This document shows positions 22,811 through 23,632 of a stretch of DNA of 23,632 bases, in pieces (within the stretch, counting starts at the first letter, position 1; each line of letters opens with the position of its first letter). The notes under the pieces are model-generated. The model saw nothing but the letters and a program-made list of their open reading frames with translations, did not search any database and was not told the DNA's origin. The DNA comes from Cypionkella sp. (GTDB taxonomy: Bacteria > Pseudomonadota > Alphaproteobacteria > Rhodobacterales > Rhodobacteraceae), in contig JALRIN010000040.1 of assembly GCA_023255415.1 (NCBI GenBank), positions 252-23,883 on the forward strand, written 5' to 3'. A program made the translations under genes and the position numbers.

Positions 22811-23610
22811 ACCTTGACCGCCTGTGCTGTCTGTGCGCCGACGCCAAACACCCGCTTGTAGCGCGCGATTTCATCGGCGGGGCCCATCGCCTTATTCGGG
22901 TTGTCAGACAGTTTGACGGTCGGCCGCCCATTGGCCGAAACCGCTTTGCACACAAGGCTAAAGGGTGCCAGCGAACTGCCATCGGTCAACCCGCCGAAAT
23001 CATTGGTCAGCATGGTGCCCCAGCCAAAGGACGCCTTCACCCGGCCCGCAAATTGGCGGTGCAGTTCGGTGATCTTATCAACGTCCAGCCCATCCGAGAA
23101 AATCACCAGTTTTTCGCGCGGGTCTTCGCCGCGGTCTTGCCACCAGCGGATGGCTGCTTCGGCGCAGGTTGCAGGGTCGCCGCTGTCAACCCGAATGCCG
23201 GTCCAAGAGGCCAGCCAATCGGGCGCGCGCTGCAAAAAGCCTGCGGTGCCATAGGTATCGGGCAGGATGATGCGCAGATTGCCGTCATGTTCGTCCTGCC
23301 AATCGGCCAGCACCTGATAGGGGGCTTGGGCCAAATCTGCGTCAGACTCTGCCAAGGCGCTGTAAACCATCGGCAATTCATGCGCATTGGTGCCAATCGC
23401 TTCAAGCTCGCGCCGCATCGCGATCAGGCAGTTCGAGGTGCCGATGAACTTATCTTCCAGCCCCTCTTGCATCGCCTGCACAGCCCAATCTTGCCACAGA
23501 AACGAATGCCGCCGCCGGGTGCCGAAATCGGCAATCTTCAGGTCAGGAATCGCCCGCAAGCGTTCGATCTTTTCCCATATCCGGGTCATGGCGCGGGCAT
23601 AAAGCACCTG
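22807..23610 (-). CDS. pncB: Nicotinate phosphoribosyltransferase, N-terminal part missing
   Basis: About 267 C-terminal residues of an enzyme usually near 430 residues long. The enzyme makes nicotinate mononucleotide from nicotinate and PRPP with ATP in NAD salvage. Recognisable segments are ADFGTRRRHSF, GTSNCLIA, the GTNAHELPM histidine (which aligns in my judgement with the phosphorylated histidine of enterobacterial PncB), RVDSGDPATCAE, VIFSDGLD for phosphoribosyl binding, FGWGTMLTNDF and VKLSDNPNKAMG. The frame continues through CAG at 23608-23610 into the adapter, so the apparent ATG starts at 23605 or 23589 are internal codons. The stop overlaps that of the convergent kinase gene in CTAA. 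Confidence 0.95.
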   Translation of the reverse strand, partial: QVLYARAMTRIWEKIERLRAIPDLKIADFGTRRRHSFLWQDWAVQAMQEGLEDKFIGTSNCLIAMRRELEAIGTNAHELPMVYSALAESDADLAQAPYQVLADWQDEHDGNLRIILPDTYGTAGFLQRAPDWLASWTGIRVDSGDPATCAEAAIRWWQDRGEDPREKLVIFSDGLDVDKITELHRQFAGRVKASFGWGTMLTNDFGGLTDGSSLAPFSLVCKAVSANGRPTVKLSDNPNKAMGPADEIARYKRVFGVGAQTAQAVKV

Positions 23611-23632
23611 AGATCGGAAGAGCGTCGTGTAG
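23611..23632. other. Illumina adapter contamination at contig end
   Basis: The last 22 bases begin AGATCGGAAGAGCGTCGTGT and match the start of the Illumina TruSeq read-through adapter exactly. They are technical and not genomic. True genomic sequence ends at 23610, inside pncB. Confidence 0.98.

Overview
The window looks like one complete contig from a GC-rich alphaproteobacterial draft or metagenome assembly. The codon use and the style of several proteins (the cytosolic hybrid kinase with a basic coiled-coil start, the THEM-like thioesterase, the UMF1 transporter, the non-lipidated alpha-2-macroglobulin) suggest Rhodobacterales (Rhodobacteraceae/Paracoccaceae). This placement is an inference, because no rRNA or other marker gene is present. 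Both ends carry technical sequence: a run of 39 C at the left and 22 bases of Illumina adapter at the right. The last gene, pncB, is cut by the right end. Gene content is dense and chromosomal. I see no insertion sequence, phage gene, CRISPR array, tRNA or rRNA, and no gene-free stretch longer than about 260 bases.

Layout: a PPP-type metallophosphatase (64-798, +) converges on an MFS transporter (795-1898, -). The transporter is divergent from a biosynthetic thiolase (2111-3277, +). The thiolase converges on pbpC (3274-5313, -), which is interrupted by one in-frame amber codon. Upstream of pbpC and overlapping it is the thioester-containing bacterial alpha-2-macroglobulin gene (5313-10706, -); this pair is the classical periplasmic yfhM-pbpC module. 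A divergent hybrid histidine kinase (+) converges on yaaA. The leftward set yggT, recQ, yaaA follows, with gaps of about 42 bases. Rightward come a thioesterase-like gene, then UMF1-type MFS transporter, mepA and a phytase-like esterase as an overlapping three-gene unit, and then a yhhQ-type queuosine-precursor transporter. After these lies a compact structured transcript (about 21238-21435), followed by arfB and an APH-like kinase that overlap by ATGA, and finally pncB on the minus strand.

Themes: envelope maintenance is strong (A2M, PbpC and MepA act in the periplasm on peptidoglycan or on attacking proteases; YggT is in the membrane). Stress and rescue functions form a second theme (RecQ, YaaA, ArfB). 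All four convergent gene junctions share the same architecture: the two stop codons interlock in a 4-base overlap.

The most promising undescribed element is the 21204-21435 region. It has a strong -35 box with a dyad, an exceptionally complete Shine-Dalgarno sequence, an 18-codon open frame with rare codons, two internal hairpins, a possible anti-Shine-Dalgarno segment and a perfect 12-bp intrinsic terminator. The terminator ends only 24 bases before the ribosome-rescue gene arfB. It could be an independent small RNA or a translation-sensing attenuator of arfB.
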